64,000 nucleotides of DNA. Origin: Limanda limanda. Lineage: Eukaryota > Chordata > Actinopteri > Pleuronectiformes > Pleuronectidae. The notes under the pieces are model-generated. The model was not told the origin of the DNA. It saw only the letters and a program-made list of their open reading frames with translations, and ran no database searches. The stretch covers positions 20,681,639-20,745,638 of the forward strand of contig NC_083653.1 of the NCBI RefSeq assembly GCF_963576545.1, read 5' to 3'. The stretch's first letter is position 1. Each line of letters starts with the position of its first letter. Below are positions 1-11,760 of this stretch, in pieces. Position numbers and translations under genes: made by a program.

Positions 1-2232
1 CACACATATAGCTGATATTTGTCATGGGTAAGTAATAACTTAATGTAGGGGTAAATGTGGATGGTCTTCACAAGTGACTAACCTACTCAAGCCTATATGC
101 TTAAAAACTTGTGTTTCATTAGAAGCATCTCAAAGTGTGATCCAACACGAAAAAGGGATCCGGTAAACGGAAGCTAAAATTAGTGTCATCTGGTCAATAT
201 TTATGGAATTATTTCAAATTCTGGCCGTGCATGTGGCAAACCTGAAAACAACACAGCTGTAGCCATTGTAAACAGGAAGGCATGCGTATCCCACTGGACA
301 CAGGAATTGCTGCAGATGGCTAAATCATAGCTCTTATGTCTGCATGTAAACATTCGTAACATTGTAAAATGCAGAATTTAACTGTACGGCAGCTGTTAGC
401 GAAGACAACCTGTCAACTTGTAATTGATCATCTATGATGTGTTCAACACTGGAAGCTGAGACTACTGCCGGTTCTTTTATTGTGGAAGGGGATCATGAAG
501 AATCAGCAAAGACTACGTTGCGACCGCTGTGAGCCGTGCATTGTTTCCAAACATCTCTGTTTCTGCAATTCCAGAGTAAAATGCTGCCCCGGTGTTCAAA
601 CTAATACATTTGAAAAGTTCTCTGTTTTATTGGCTCTAAAACTCTGGAGTAGTGTGGACATCAGGTGTGTCAGCAGAGTTTATACGTTTTCAAACAAAAA
701 CGTAGTTGTGTGGCTGTGGCCCAAATGTAACACGATGGATACTTGGCTGTTGTACTTTGAGGAATCACAAGGTAAGTTAATGTTTACTGTATAAACTGTG
801 TCTTAAGTGATAATATGAGAAAGGTCATCGGGTTTAACACATCATCTACATAAACGCTGAGTATAATTAGCACAACAGGAGAGTTTATCATTTGATACTA
901 CTCAATTAAGAGTACTTATTAAGTACAATGTTATCTTCACCGGTAGGAATTTCATAAAATCACATGTATTGGTGTTATTTTGGGGGCCATTCTCACCCAC
1001 AGGAATAGATGTGTGAAATGGCAACAGAATTGTATTCTTTTAGATAGATCAGTAACTGAGTCGGTATCAGGATGCAGGGTTTCCTCCGAGTGGAGCTGAA
1101 ATGAGCTCTTTGCCGTGTTGTGCCTTGAAGTCTTGAAGGACATGCGGTATAAGCCCTCTGACTTGTGAGGCAGGTCATGCGTGCGCCGTGATGTACTTTT
1201 TCATCCCGCTGCTGATGGCAGGGATTACGAATGTCTTTTTTTGTTTGTGACTAGCAGAATGTCATTCTTTTGTTCCCTCTGCCTCAGCCACCAACACAGC
1301 ATAGTGCGACGGCACCTCCCTACCTTATTATTTGAGCAGTCGCCTTTCATTTACCCGGCCACTTCAAAAAGGCAATGCATAGTCAACTCCCTTCCTGAGA
1401 TGAGGTCAAACGCATACAGAGTGTTGCCCACCACTCTTTTCATTACCACAAATGTCAGTAGTTCTCTTCATCCTTCGCACACTTTTATTACACTGGTGGA
1501 AATGTCAAATGTATTTGCAACAGCCATAACACCAAGATGGCTCAGGAAGCCTCCCTCAGGCTCAGAAAAGTGTGCTATGAAAAATAAATATACTTTTTCC
1601 TCCTTGTGTAACACTGAAGAAAGCCGTATTCAATTTAGCTTGAATATTCATGCAATATGCCTAAATGAAAACTAGACATTGAGCTATTACCCCATCTGTA
1701 CTCCAATATTTCTTCTCCTAATGGGCTGCAGATCCTTTTTCTTTACTTTGATCATCCATTGAACTCCCACTTGCAGGTCATCAAATATGTATACCTCCCC
1801 AACTGTGTCATCCTAGCAGTGCCTTTCAATGACATGTTAACATTCTGTAGAGGAACATGGCCGAGAGGGATATAATTGTCATGCAGCGACTGCATGGGAA
1901 CTTTCCAGCTCTTCTCCCCGCTTGGATCCGTCTCAGTGCTGCATAAGCGCTTGGCGAGCCAAGGCAGCATTTCTCCTCATGCATAACGGCAAATCCATGA
2001 CACTTTTTTGCAGTTTTGAATGTTGTCACCGCTGTTGCCACCATCTCTGGTGGGGCAGGCAGAGAAGTTATTAATAGAGATGTAGTGGAAGAGAACTGCC
2101 AACAAGAATTGAGATTTCCTCGCTGAATTGCTCCATTCGGGCATCATCACCAAGTCAAAGGTCATCAAATGCAATAGGATAACAACAAAAATAAATATGT
2201 AACCATAGTTATTTTGTGTTGTTTACATGGCT
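1..2232. other. Unique noncoding stretch, no recognised gene
   Basis: I see no repeat family and no recognisable protein here. It contains the longest open frame of the window (1181-1675, plus, 164 codons). Its translation has mixed low-information composition with no domain, and its length fits chance expectation. A separate exon-like stretch at 575-771 is listed on its own. Confidence 0.55.
575..771 (+). other. Exon-like segment with splice-site consensus at both ends (candidate only)
   Basis: The segment follows a pyrimidine-rich tract ending in TTCCAG (AG at 573-574) and is followed by GTAAGT at 772-777, a full-consensus donor after CACAAG. The 197-nt interval lies inside an open frame running from 480 to 794, which encodes a cysteine- and tryptophan-containing peptide matching no family I know. 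It could be a real coding or lncRNA exon, or a chance pair of splice-like sites, of which a 64-kb window should contain several. No partner exon was identified. Confidence 0.18.
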
Positions 2233-2728
2233 TCAGGTGCTCAACCAGAATGGCACTCAGTAGAGCGCATATACCTCCGCCAAGGCCCAGCAGTCTTTCT
2301 ATGAAACCACATTTGAATTTCACTCACTCACAAATATTAGTCCCCTAAACATTTTCATTTCTTTCATCAAAATCCATGAATTATTCTCTGAGAAATCAAC
2401 ACAAATCTTGAAAACACTTTCTTGCACTATTTAATTAAGCATTGGTATTTAAGGGTCCTTGACAGGTTGAAACACTGGGTGGCGCCATGTTCAACCCATT
2501 AAATATTTATTTTGTTCTTATGAATTCTGTAATAAATGTGATGTCAAAATCAGCATTTATGTACTTAATCAAAGACCAGTACCTTCAAGAACACATTTAA
2601 GTGCAGTATATCTTTAATGGGCCGTTTCCTCCCTTCCCTGGTGTTCTTGCATAATCTTGTTTCAAAACAACAAACAAACAAATGGACATGGGTGAAAACG
2701 TCACTTCCTCTGCAGAGGCAATAAGTGC
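2233..2728 (+). repeat. Dispersed teleost repeat with complementary ends
   Basis: The left end reads ACTCAGTAGAGCGCATATAC followed by CTCCGCCAAGG. The right part has (AAAC)n-like sequence, then GGTGAAAACGTCACTTCCTC and a decayed palindromic end (CTCTGCAGAGG). In the teleost repeat I recall, the ends are CCTCCGCCAAGG and CCTTGGCGGAGG, which are complementary. This copy keeps the left end well and the right end poorly. The interior has no open frame. Class is uncertain: it could be a nonautonomous DNA element or an untranslated piece of a retroelement. Confidence 0.5.
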
Positions 2729-4981
2729 TTCGCCTGAAGATATTTCTACTCTATGTGGTTTACAGAAGTAATAAATGCATCACCTACAACTACTACCTTC
2801 TGTGGAGCATGCAGCAAACACTCAGGTCCAGAGAAAAATAAAATAATCTGTGTTACCTTCCAAGACTGGAAGTTGAAATGACAGACATTATCTTCAGAGA
2901 AAGGAAAGTAGCAGTAGCTGAGAGAGAAGTTACCAGCAGGAGAAACTTTTCTTCCACTTAACGTGGAGTGTCCCGTTGAGTTTGCCTGTAGCAAACTGAT
3001 CAGCATTCAGATTTTGTTTTAAAATACTTCTGTTGCGTGTTATAATATTTCAAATGTCAGAGAGCAGGATAATGTTTGGTGTTAGGTGAATGTACTGAGG
3101 TTGTTGATAAGAAGGAGCTCAGATGCTAAATGCTAAATCCTGCTGCCGTAGCTTCAGTGAAGTACACAAGGTGATTTGTTCTAATTTGAATTGTTCTTTC
3201 GAATATTGGCTCTTTTATGGGGCTAAATAGTGAGGCAATACTGTGTGTGTGTGTGTGTGTGTGTGTTTTCTTTTTAAATTGAAATGCATTTACACAGCTC
3301 GTCACACTCATTGTGAAATGTGAATGAAGTTTGTTTTGAAATTGAGAAACAAATTGGGACAAGAAAGTGGAGCCAGAACTCATAATTGTTTATAAGAGAT
3401 ACTGTTATTGTGACTGACGACATCACAGAGAAAGAGTCCCAGCCAGGTTTGTGTAATCATTATGGGTTTGGGTTTGTTTTGTGCTTAACAGATATATCTT
3501 TTCTGGTGCCAAAATGTTGCCAGAACTATTACTTTTTATTTAAGAAAAACTAAAACAAAAAACAAAGCTGGACAACATTATTTTCTATTGCTAAGCCAAA
3601 TTGGAAGTTAAAATTCAACAAATTAACTGTTAACAGTTTAAAGTACATTTGATTTTAAAATATACAAATAAGTACTTGCAAAACTCTCAAAAAAAACTTA
3701 ATTAAACCTAAGTTACAGACAATAATACATTTTTCAGAAGTCAGTGTTTGCAAGGTTGATGTTTTATTGTTTTTTATAGACTGCTATCTACTTATCTCTT
3801 GCCCATGCAAACCTACTAGACCGAGTGAATCAAAAGAAGCTGTAACAACCAGCCAACACACGTGTCCAACATATTTTACAGAATTCGATATGCTGATGAC
3901 TAAGATACTAAACCCAGGATCGGTGACATAGATTATTCAGGGGTAAACACTGAATATCTATCTCTGCACAACTCCCCAGACTGCTCATTATGAAACAATA
4001 TTCTCATCTATACCTGAGCCCAGAATCCCAGGAACAGTGAGTGCCAGTGCACAAAGTATTGGGTCCTTTGTGTACAAGGCAAAAAGTAAGGACGTGGAGT
4101 GGTGTTTGGAAATCGTCTGTATTTTCATATGAGAGAACCTGGTGAGTAATGACAGTGCAGAGAGAAAAAGAGCCATAGTCACACATGGCTCACAGATCAG
4201 AACATCGGTGCACAGAGCCAAGCTTTGGTGAGCAGGCGGTTGGAGAACGGAGATGCATGGTCTTGTCAGAGTGCACATGGCAATTGTCAGGACTGACGGA
4301 TGGAAGAGAGATTGCAAACAGGTGGTTTTAAATGAAGAGGCAGCGTCGGTTGTGATCATCATCAGTAATTCTGAACATCAGCAGAGGAAAAGCCATCAGT
4401 GTTTGGCTCCATCATTAGTCAGTTGGTGAGAGGTTCTACTGTAGCAGTAGGTGCTGGCTGGGTCAGTAGTGCATCACACTTTCAACCAATAAATTTGAGG
4501 CACAGATCTGCGATGGACATGTGATTTTACTTGTGTGTGACAAGATTGATGTTTTCCAAATGTTAACAGTTTTTGTTGCCTAACATGAAAACATGAACCA
4601 CACCATGACCACAGCTTACTTGCTTTAACAACAATAATTGCCCTAACCTTAACAATACCATAGTGCACAGAGACAGCTCTATTAAATCATTATCGCTAAT
4701 TCACTCATCTGTGGTTCATTTATTTTTTATTATTTTACATGATCTTTAATAGAAGATAGAAGTTGCTCTGCTGTCATGGAAACATGGATGTAAAAATGTC
4801 TTTTAACTTCATTTAAAATTATACCCAACAACATCTCTGTAGCTCACTAATGAACACTCCTGCATAGCATTTGTTTTATGTAGAGTTTAGTGCTGGAAGA
4901 GTTTAGGCGCATACAACAGATAGTGAACACCACACTTCCCAGTCTTGGCGGTTTTCTAGCATTTAGCCTGTAAAGAGACGT
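2729..4981. other. Unique noncoding stretch with one GT microsatellite
   Basis: No gene or dispersed repeat was recognised. The only clear structure is the GT tract at 3242-3266. The minus-strand frame at 3988-4362 (124 codons) has no domain-like features. Confidence 0.55.
3242..3266 (+). repeat. (TG)n microsatellite
   Basis: About twelve uninterrupted TG units in otherwise unremarkable AT-rich sequence. Confidence 0.95.
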
Positions 4982-4997
4982 GGGGGGGGGGGGGGGG
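4982..4997 (+). repeat. G16 homopolymer
   Basis: Sixteen consecutive G residues on the plus strand. Long G runs are rare in AT-rich DNA, can fold as G-quadruplexes, and are prone to length error in replication and sequencing, so the exact count may be unreliable. Confidence 0.9.
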
Positions 4998-5775
4998 TAT
5001 GGATGCACCGCCAACACCCCCTGTGGTTGTTCTCACAACAAAGTGGCAGTTGCAGGAAATGAGCATCAATCATTATTGACAGAGAGGCATTTGTTCTTTG
5101 TCGTTTGTGATTAACTGATGAAGCCAAGCTTCTAATGTTTTTTTTAATTTTAAAACTTTATTTCAAAATATTAACTATGCTCAGCCCTGCATTTCACACT
5201 TGAAAACACAAAGTGATCGATATGAAAGCTCAACGGACTCGTGCAATTAAAGGAAATCAAATGAACAGATGAGCAAACTTTGACCAGACTTTATCTGCCA
5301 GGTGTTCAGCAGCAGCCTGAGCAGAAACACAGATACTCAACCGAGAGGTCAGAACCTGCGCACACACTTTAGTGATTATAGAAGAAACATTGCCATAACA
5401 CTGTCATTTTTAATATTCACAAGCAGACAGAGATAACACAGACAACGGCTCTGAGTGGAACCTACGATCTGACACATGCAATCTGCCGTGCAAATCACTG
5501 GCTCGCATGTGTTTGCACAGGTTGCATGAATACTTTATCTCCTTTGCCCTGATAACACATGGACTGATCTTCCACAGTGTTCACACTGAACCCTTAATAG
5601 TTTTCATGTCAAACTGAACTTATTTCTAATCACAGAATCTGAAAGAAAACATTAACTGGATTTTCAGCAGAAAGGTTGTGGCACAGTCCAGTTTATCACG
5701 ACAGTTTCATAATGACTAGAACTACTTTTACATTTCTTTTATTAACGTATCAGATCTCTAACTCTGTGTTCATTA
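4998..5775. other. Unique noncoding stretch
   Basis: AT-rich sequence with no open frame of note, no repeat signature and no RNA gene that I can recognise. Confidence 0.5.
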
Positions 5776-6102
5776 TGTTGTGTTTCTGTGTGCAGTGCAT
5801 TTAGATGCCTCTGTTTACCGGTCAACTGCAAGCATGTGATAATACTCCAGGTTTTGTTTATTCGGATCCTCCTTGTTTTTCTGTTTTTCTCCACATGTGG
5901 TGGGAGCTGAACTCTATTCCCTAATCAGCATGTTTGTGTATTTTTTGGGGTATAGTTTTTTTCCTCCTTCTCAAAGAGACTCGCTTTAAGTTGTTTATTT
6001 TAGTTTTGTAAATAAACATGGTTTCCTTTCTTCTTTAAAATATCCAGTCATCATTTTGTTACTCTCCTCTCATCCCCTATATTTTATTTGGGGTACGTAA
6101 TA
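5776..6102 (+). mobile_element. LTR-like remnant (gypsy-type, plus strand)
   Basis: A T-rich block begins TGTTGTGTTTCTG and contains a polyadenylation signal AATAAA at 6011-6016. It ends in CTCATCCCCTATATTT and GGGGTACGTAATA, which resembles the 3' end of teleost gypsy LTRs (usually closing in GTAACA). No matching 5-bp target duplication was found, so the boundaries are approximate. It could also be the 3' end of another retroelement. Confidence 0.37.
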
Positions 6103-6119
6103 ATTTAATAGAATGTTTA

Positions 6120-6300
6120 TTATAAATTTGAGAGGTGAGGGTGTTTCCACACTAAAAACAAACTTCAGATTTAATTTGGCACCTGACCGAGACCCCCCTC
6201 CCTGAAAGTGTCTCAGTCCACACCCGAGTGTGATTAGTTGTTCACACCTGCCTAAATGAATTGTTCCTGGGGGGAAACTAACCAAACAATCCAATTTAAC
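6120..6300 (-). repeat. Possible degraded MITE fragment
   Basis: Read on the minus strand, the block has GTGTGGACTGAGAC, then GGGGGTCTCGGTCAGGTGCC and GTTTTTAGTGTGGAAACACC. That order of phrases matches a widespread teleost nonautonomous DNA element as I recall it. No terminal inverted repeat pair could be delimited, so this is a resemblance only. Confidence 0.3.
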
Positions 6301-6302
6301 CT

Positions 6303-6844
6303 TGTGACACCAGAGAAGTGCATCATCACCTGCTGTCACTCAGCAGAGTTTGACATTATCAGTTTGTTTCAGCAGACAGAAACCATGATTATGTTTATCC
6401 TCTATACATAATATTTGCAGACTCATCATTGAAATATTGTTAGATTAAATGGGCTGACACAATCTGTTCTTTGAATAGAGCATCGCAGTGGAAGTCTCCA
6501 TCCGTGTCCTTAAGTGAGCAGGCAGGAGACAGGGAATGACCTATCCTCCTGCTAGGTCTCTGCTGGTCCCCTGATATTGCAAGTGTTTCATCAGAGTGGT
6601 CAGCTCAGTGTCTCTAATCCCCGCAGTGAGTGGGAGAGGCTAACGCAGCTAACTCTGTGATCCAAGATTACTGCAGGCTGTGGGCATGGCAGCCTCCCTG
6701 TAAGCCCTGATCCCTTCCTCCCCGAAGCACAGAGCCAGGGCCCGTCAGTGGAGCTCGCTGCTGGTCGGCCTGCACAGGTAATCACCCGGGAGCGCCAAAG
6801 TGATGCTCCTAAGCTGAGTGATCATGCAACCAGAAGTATGGTAG
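6303..6844. other. Unique noncoding stretch
   Basis: No gene or repeat family recognised. GC content rises at about 6600-6790, where several overlapping short frames are open on the minus strand. Nothing in them looks like a protein domain. Confidence 0.5.
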
Positions 6845-7200
6845 AGTAGGGCTGGGCAATTAACCAAAAATGTATAGAAACTGACATTGATATTAACCTT
6901 TAACCGACTTAATCTTGCTCATGCTGGTTAATACTTTCCCCAAAGTGCGCGTTCACAAACTATCGGGTTTCCACTATGTTCATTTTGCAGCGGCGGCCCT
7001 GATACCTTGTGCTGCGCTGCCATATGTCCATCCTCCTCACTCCTCCGCTGACCTGCGCTCACTTTACCTTTTAACAATAAACACCAAGACGAATCAGCAG
7101 TTATTAGGACACGTACAGGACTTGAAGTTTGTTTGATTCACACCAGAGTTTATGAGACACTTATCTCAACACATTGAAAATAACTAGATGAGACATAACG
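6845..7200 (+). mobile_element. 5' fragment of a teleost DNA transposon (hAT-like, tentative)
   Basis: It opens with TAGGGCTGGGCAATTAACC, a common start of a teleost dispersed element. It continues with the pyrimidine/GC-rich leader GTCCATCCTCCTCACTCCTC that I associate with the same element. A 73-codon open frame (6915-7136) inside it is probably untranslated leader, not a gene. The 3' half and terminal repeat were not found, so this copy appears truncated. Confidence 0.4.
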
Positions 7201-10200
7201 TGAAGCACAGAGTCAGGACATCGCGGTTAAGGTGACTTGGAACGATCCGGATTCATAATCTGACCCCATTGAATAATAACTAAGTACATGTGATCGTTTT
7301 TGTTTGTGTGAAAAGAGACAGAGATGAACACACACACAAACACACAATGGCCTGTAATAACTGGCCATATAGGTCATGTGTTCGTGCTCTGAATTTCCAC
7401 CCGTAGGAGTGTACCACAGGCCTCCATCGCCATGGCTACACTAATAAACAAACTGTTAAGATGTCGAATGGCCTTTATTAAAAAAAACAACAACAACACT
7501 ATGGTCCACTGTTATCAAACCATCCATCTATCACAGCCCCTCCTCATCCTAAAGCTGACCTAGACGCTCAACATATTATCAACAGCTTTGTGAGGTGACA
7601 TACTGTTACCTAACTTCCTGCTGTAAGTTAGTAGGGATACATAACCTCTTTATAACCATATAAGACCTTGTCACTTAAACAACACAAAGAAGAGAGGAAA
7701 GTACATACAGAAATTACATTTTATAACAATAATATTTATTAATAATACTTTATACTAACAATACTTGAGCAGCTTAGATTTTGTATTTGTTTGGGCTCCA
7801 CACTATCTGTCACTAAGATGTATGCTTCTTCTTCATGGAACAACTTTTTTGGTGCTCACACATGAATTGAGCGAGATTCATCTCCTTTGTATTTGACAGA
7901 TTTGATTTTTCTAAATCTAAAATTGAATGTTTACCTCCCCAAGTAAATCACATGAAGGCCGAAGAGATCTGACCCAGACAGAAGCATAACAAGTTGCAGA
8001 CAAACAAAGTAGTACAAAAAGCAGAAAATAATACTGAGATGCGCTAAATGAGACATAAACAGCCACATCAGACAAATTGTATTTTTTACATTTTGTAGAA
8101 TATTCCATCTGGCTAGAAAAACAAACACATTTTTCAATAACCTTTTAAACTCTGGCAGAATATATTCGTTTTAATGGAGCTCAAAACCCTGACAAATTGA
8201 ACGGGCTCAGAGAGGAGGAATTTTATGTTTTTTCTTTAAAGTATTGTTGGTGAATGATATGAATTAATTACATTCATTACAATTTAATATGTGCATTTAT
8301 TACAATGAAAGCAGAGCAATACAAAATATTAACAATAAAAACGTAGAAACATTTTTAAATGATTGAAAAGTACTAGTCTTTGTTCTTAACATTGATATCT
8401 GAGCTGGGGAAATTGTTTCTCCCCCTGGATGAAACAATCTGGCCTCTTTTTGAAGAAGGAAAAAACGTGGTGATGGGTCAAAATGTCGAGCTCTTGCTTT
8501 TTTCTACCATAAGAAGTGAATATTGGCTCAGGTGTGGGAAACTCCTATGATAACAGTTACAAAATGTTCATATGGGAACAATTATAATTTTGCTAACCCG
8601 GCACAGCACCAACATCAAACCTCATCAAACAGGGTGCAAGATTTAGGTCAGAACTAATTAGCTCACCAGGCTTATTTTATGATGAATTGAACAATTATTC
8701 ACTTCACTTCCATATATTCACTTTGCTTTATTTCATCTAGTGTTGCTGAAATGTAGTTCCTAGAATGCAGAGAAGACCCCATGAATGTCCGGAAACAGAC
8801 TGTGCCTTTGTAATTGTAGGAGAACATGTCATAGATTTGGTTTCTCTCGAGTTTCCAGGTAATGGCCTTGCTATGAGATGTCTCCCACCTGGGGGAGTGT
8901 GTTATTTATGTATGTATAATGTGTTTGTTTTTTTCTCGGGAAACTTATAGTTAAAAATGAGACCATTTGGGAAATTGCTGCAACTGAAACATGTACTCCC
9001 AGAATAAAACTGCTCGGGTCCACTTTTTCCGCCATTGAATTGCCCAGGATGCTGAAATAAATCAAAGTGTTTGCTGTGAGGATAAATGAAGGGGAAGGAG
9101 AACAAAGTGGCTGTAACAGTGCACACTGTTCTTCTTCTTCTCTGGTCCTGGGCTGCGTCGCACTTCTCATCCTCACCATGTGATAGGAAAGTAATGGTCT
9201 GCAGCTGCTGAGTCCTCTCATTCACATGTGTGTTTTTAAACATGCACTCACTTGTATATATTATGTATAATGCTAATGCATTTGCTCTGTTCCATGCGAC
9301 AGAGAGCTGTGGAAATAACAGTTTGAGGTGAGATAATCACGTGGAAACAGCAGCACAGGGACCTATCTCTCTCTACTCCCAGGGGCTACCCTCCCCCCAG
9401 TCTAGAAATGGAAACATTCTAGCAGACTCTTGGGAAGCACATCTGATATTCATCCATCAGTTCTCTCTGGTGTATATATATATATATCCATGTGGAGCAG
9501 TCACACACAGGTTTGTCCTATAATACAGGGCTCACAGATGGGAATGGATGGGCGCGATTCAAGTAGGTGGTAAAGTGCTTTAAGCAAAAAAAAACGGGTG
9601 CTCTGTTTTCAGCCCCATTTCCACAAATAAAAACAATCAGCGAAATATTAAGCTCGCTGATCCACATTTAGGGAGCTGGGAGCCGTCTTCCAACATGGCC
9701 TCCCTGTAAATAGGTCTCCTGCAGAGGGATGGATAACACAAGCAGACACGCTGGCCTGCTTTGGATGCAGCAGGAAGCAGGCTCACTCTGTGAAATTGAT
9801 ACTTTGACATTCTGGCTTCATTTTTTTTCAGCAAGCTTTTGTAACAGGATGGGAAGAACATTAGTCTGCCTCTGTGTGCGTGAGGCAGACAGACAATGTT
9901 AACGACGCACATTTTGCATAGCTGAGAGATATCTACACAAATCCTTTTCAAGTACGACAAGTGCCAAGAAGAGAAACGTATCAGAGTAAATATCAGAAAG
10001 GTCAAGGTCTCCACTTCTTCGTAGCATTTAAATTGTTTAACCTTTTATTGCTGCATTAAAACCAGACAGACCTTTAAAGCAGATCATCACACAAACATTA
10101 TTGCACATGATTTATTGGTGTGAAAGAATTCATTTTTGAATGAAAAGCCTTATCTGTATCTACTAATAGTAAAACATTTGCATCAGAGCAGCACAGCCTT

Positions 10201-11682
10201 TGGGAACAGACCGATTTCAATTACTTTGAAATTTTATTCTCATAATGTCACAGGAACCTTATTTGGTCACAAAGGTAACATTTCTTTAACCTCTACTAAA
10301 GCATTAGTGGATGTGTGAGTCTGCGTTTTAGAAAGTCTTATTTTCATGTCAGCACCCATGTTATGAGGTTAGAGCAGCCACACTGCCCACGTGTGTCAGA
10401 CGTTTCTCACACGTGTCTCATGGGTCTCGCCTACTTTCTTCCTGTGCAAGATTTTTCACCGCAGTTTCAATGTCTTTATATGTCAAATATGTCACAAACA
10501 TAATACAAACAAACACACAGTCATCATCGTTTACCACAGAATTAATTGTGGAGGGAGCTCACCCAGACCGGAGACTGACATAAGGCAAACCAACCGATGC
10601 TTCGGCTCAGGCTTTGGCTGCAAAGACTTTGGTGTCGTGGGCCGCCACGCAGAAAAGTTACCAGCAGAAACACTTATCTATCGTAGAGCAAAAAGAAAAA
10701 TGTTATGTATATTCCATCATTGAATGCAGTGAGGATCTGTAAGAGAGAGTTTGAGCTCTGATGCTGAGCTGACATTCAGCAGTTGGAAGGTTTGTCAACT
10801 CTTTCAAAACAACAATGATCTTGAACTGCATTCTAGGCACATGGACCAGGCCAGTTGCCTTATTTAGAGATTGGATAATGACATGGTAGTATGTGGTTTT
10901 CTGTCAGAAGCTATGTGGGAAGAAAGCTAACAAGAGCCGACAGCTTCATCCACTGAAAACCAGAATTATTGTGGAGACAAGAATGCTAAGAGATGGTTAA
11001 TGTTTCCATTCAGGATTTTGTTTCCTTGCAGTTCTTCCAGTTCTGTTCTGTTGGTAATTATGTCAGCATAAATCATCCCTTTCATTTTCGTAAGGAAGAA
11101 AAAGCACTCAGCAGATGTATGGCATCATAATCCCGTTTTTCTTCTGACCCATCTTCCTCCCCCAAAGCGGCATAAATCCGCAACAGCTGAAAGTTGCAGA
11201 CATTATCAGATGGTTTATTGGAAGGGAAACCTCAACATTGCACACATACATGTACTTACCACATATATTCACCGTAAATCTAGATCCAATTAAGTTTTGC
11301 ATGTAAGAATGGGGCAAACACACAGAAACAAGGTGCAGCCAGAAGTCAAGCCTCAATTTGCTACATGGTCATAAACACTTGCTTGGAAAATTGGGGCACT
11401 TTTCCTGGTAAAGGATTTGATGATTGACACAATTATAAAATTCGTATAAAATAAAACCCAAAAACCTAACCAAGAATCATGTTTGTGAAATCTGCGGAAA
11501 TACACTAGTTTTATAACAACTGCAAAGAAACTTAAAATCTGCCATAAAAAGGTGTCATACAAGATATCACATACTTCTTTAGAAGGTCGGAGGTCAAGAA
11601 GCTTTTTCAAGCTGTCTTGTCACCACCTTTAATTATCATCAAAATTAAGTCATGGTCACAAAGAAACCCTCTTACTCCTACT
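7201..11682. other. Long unique noncoding stretch
   Basis: No coding gene, RNA gene or clear dispersed repeat. There is a short (TA)n run near 9476-9489 and an A-rich CAACAACAA tract near 7481-7497. Open frames on both strands (for example 8871-9243 minus, 9637-10014 minus, 10391-10723 plus) overlap one another and carry no recognisable domain. Confidence 0.5.
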
Positions 11683-11760
11683 ACTTGACTCAGATGTAGA
11701 GCGGGTCGTACACTAACCAGAGGGTTGGCAGTTTGATCCCAGTTCGGATGCATAGCTCCA
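11683..11760 (+). mobile_element. tRNA-derived SINE head, truncated
   Basis: It has a box A-like stretch (TGACTCAGATGTAGAGCGG, from 11686) and a box B-like stretch (AGTTTGATCCC, 11730-11740), spaced as in an RNA polymerase III promoter. The order CAG, GTAGAGCGGGTCGT, ACCAGAGGGTTGGCAG, TTTGATCCC matches the head of the minus-strand SINE at 19058-19294. The body and LINE-like tail are missing or unrecognisable. It is not a functional tRNA gene: no cloverleaf can be closed. Confidence 0.55.

Noticed and set aside
1181..1675. Longest open frame (164 codons) as a gene
   Set aside because: With stops at roughly 5-6 per 100 codons and six frames over 64 kb, a longest frame of about 150-160 codons is expected by chance. 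The translation has no domain and no clear promoter or splice context.
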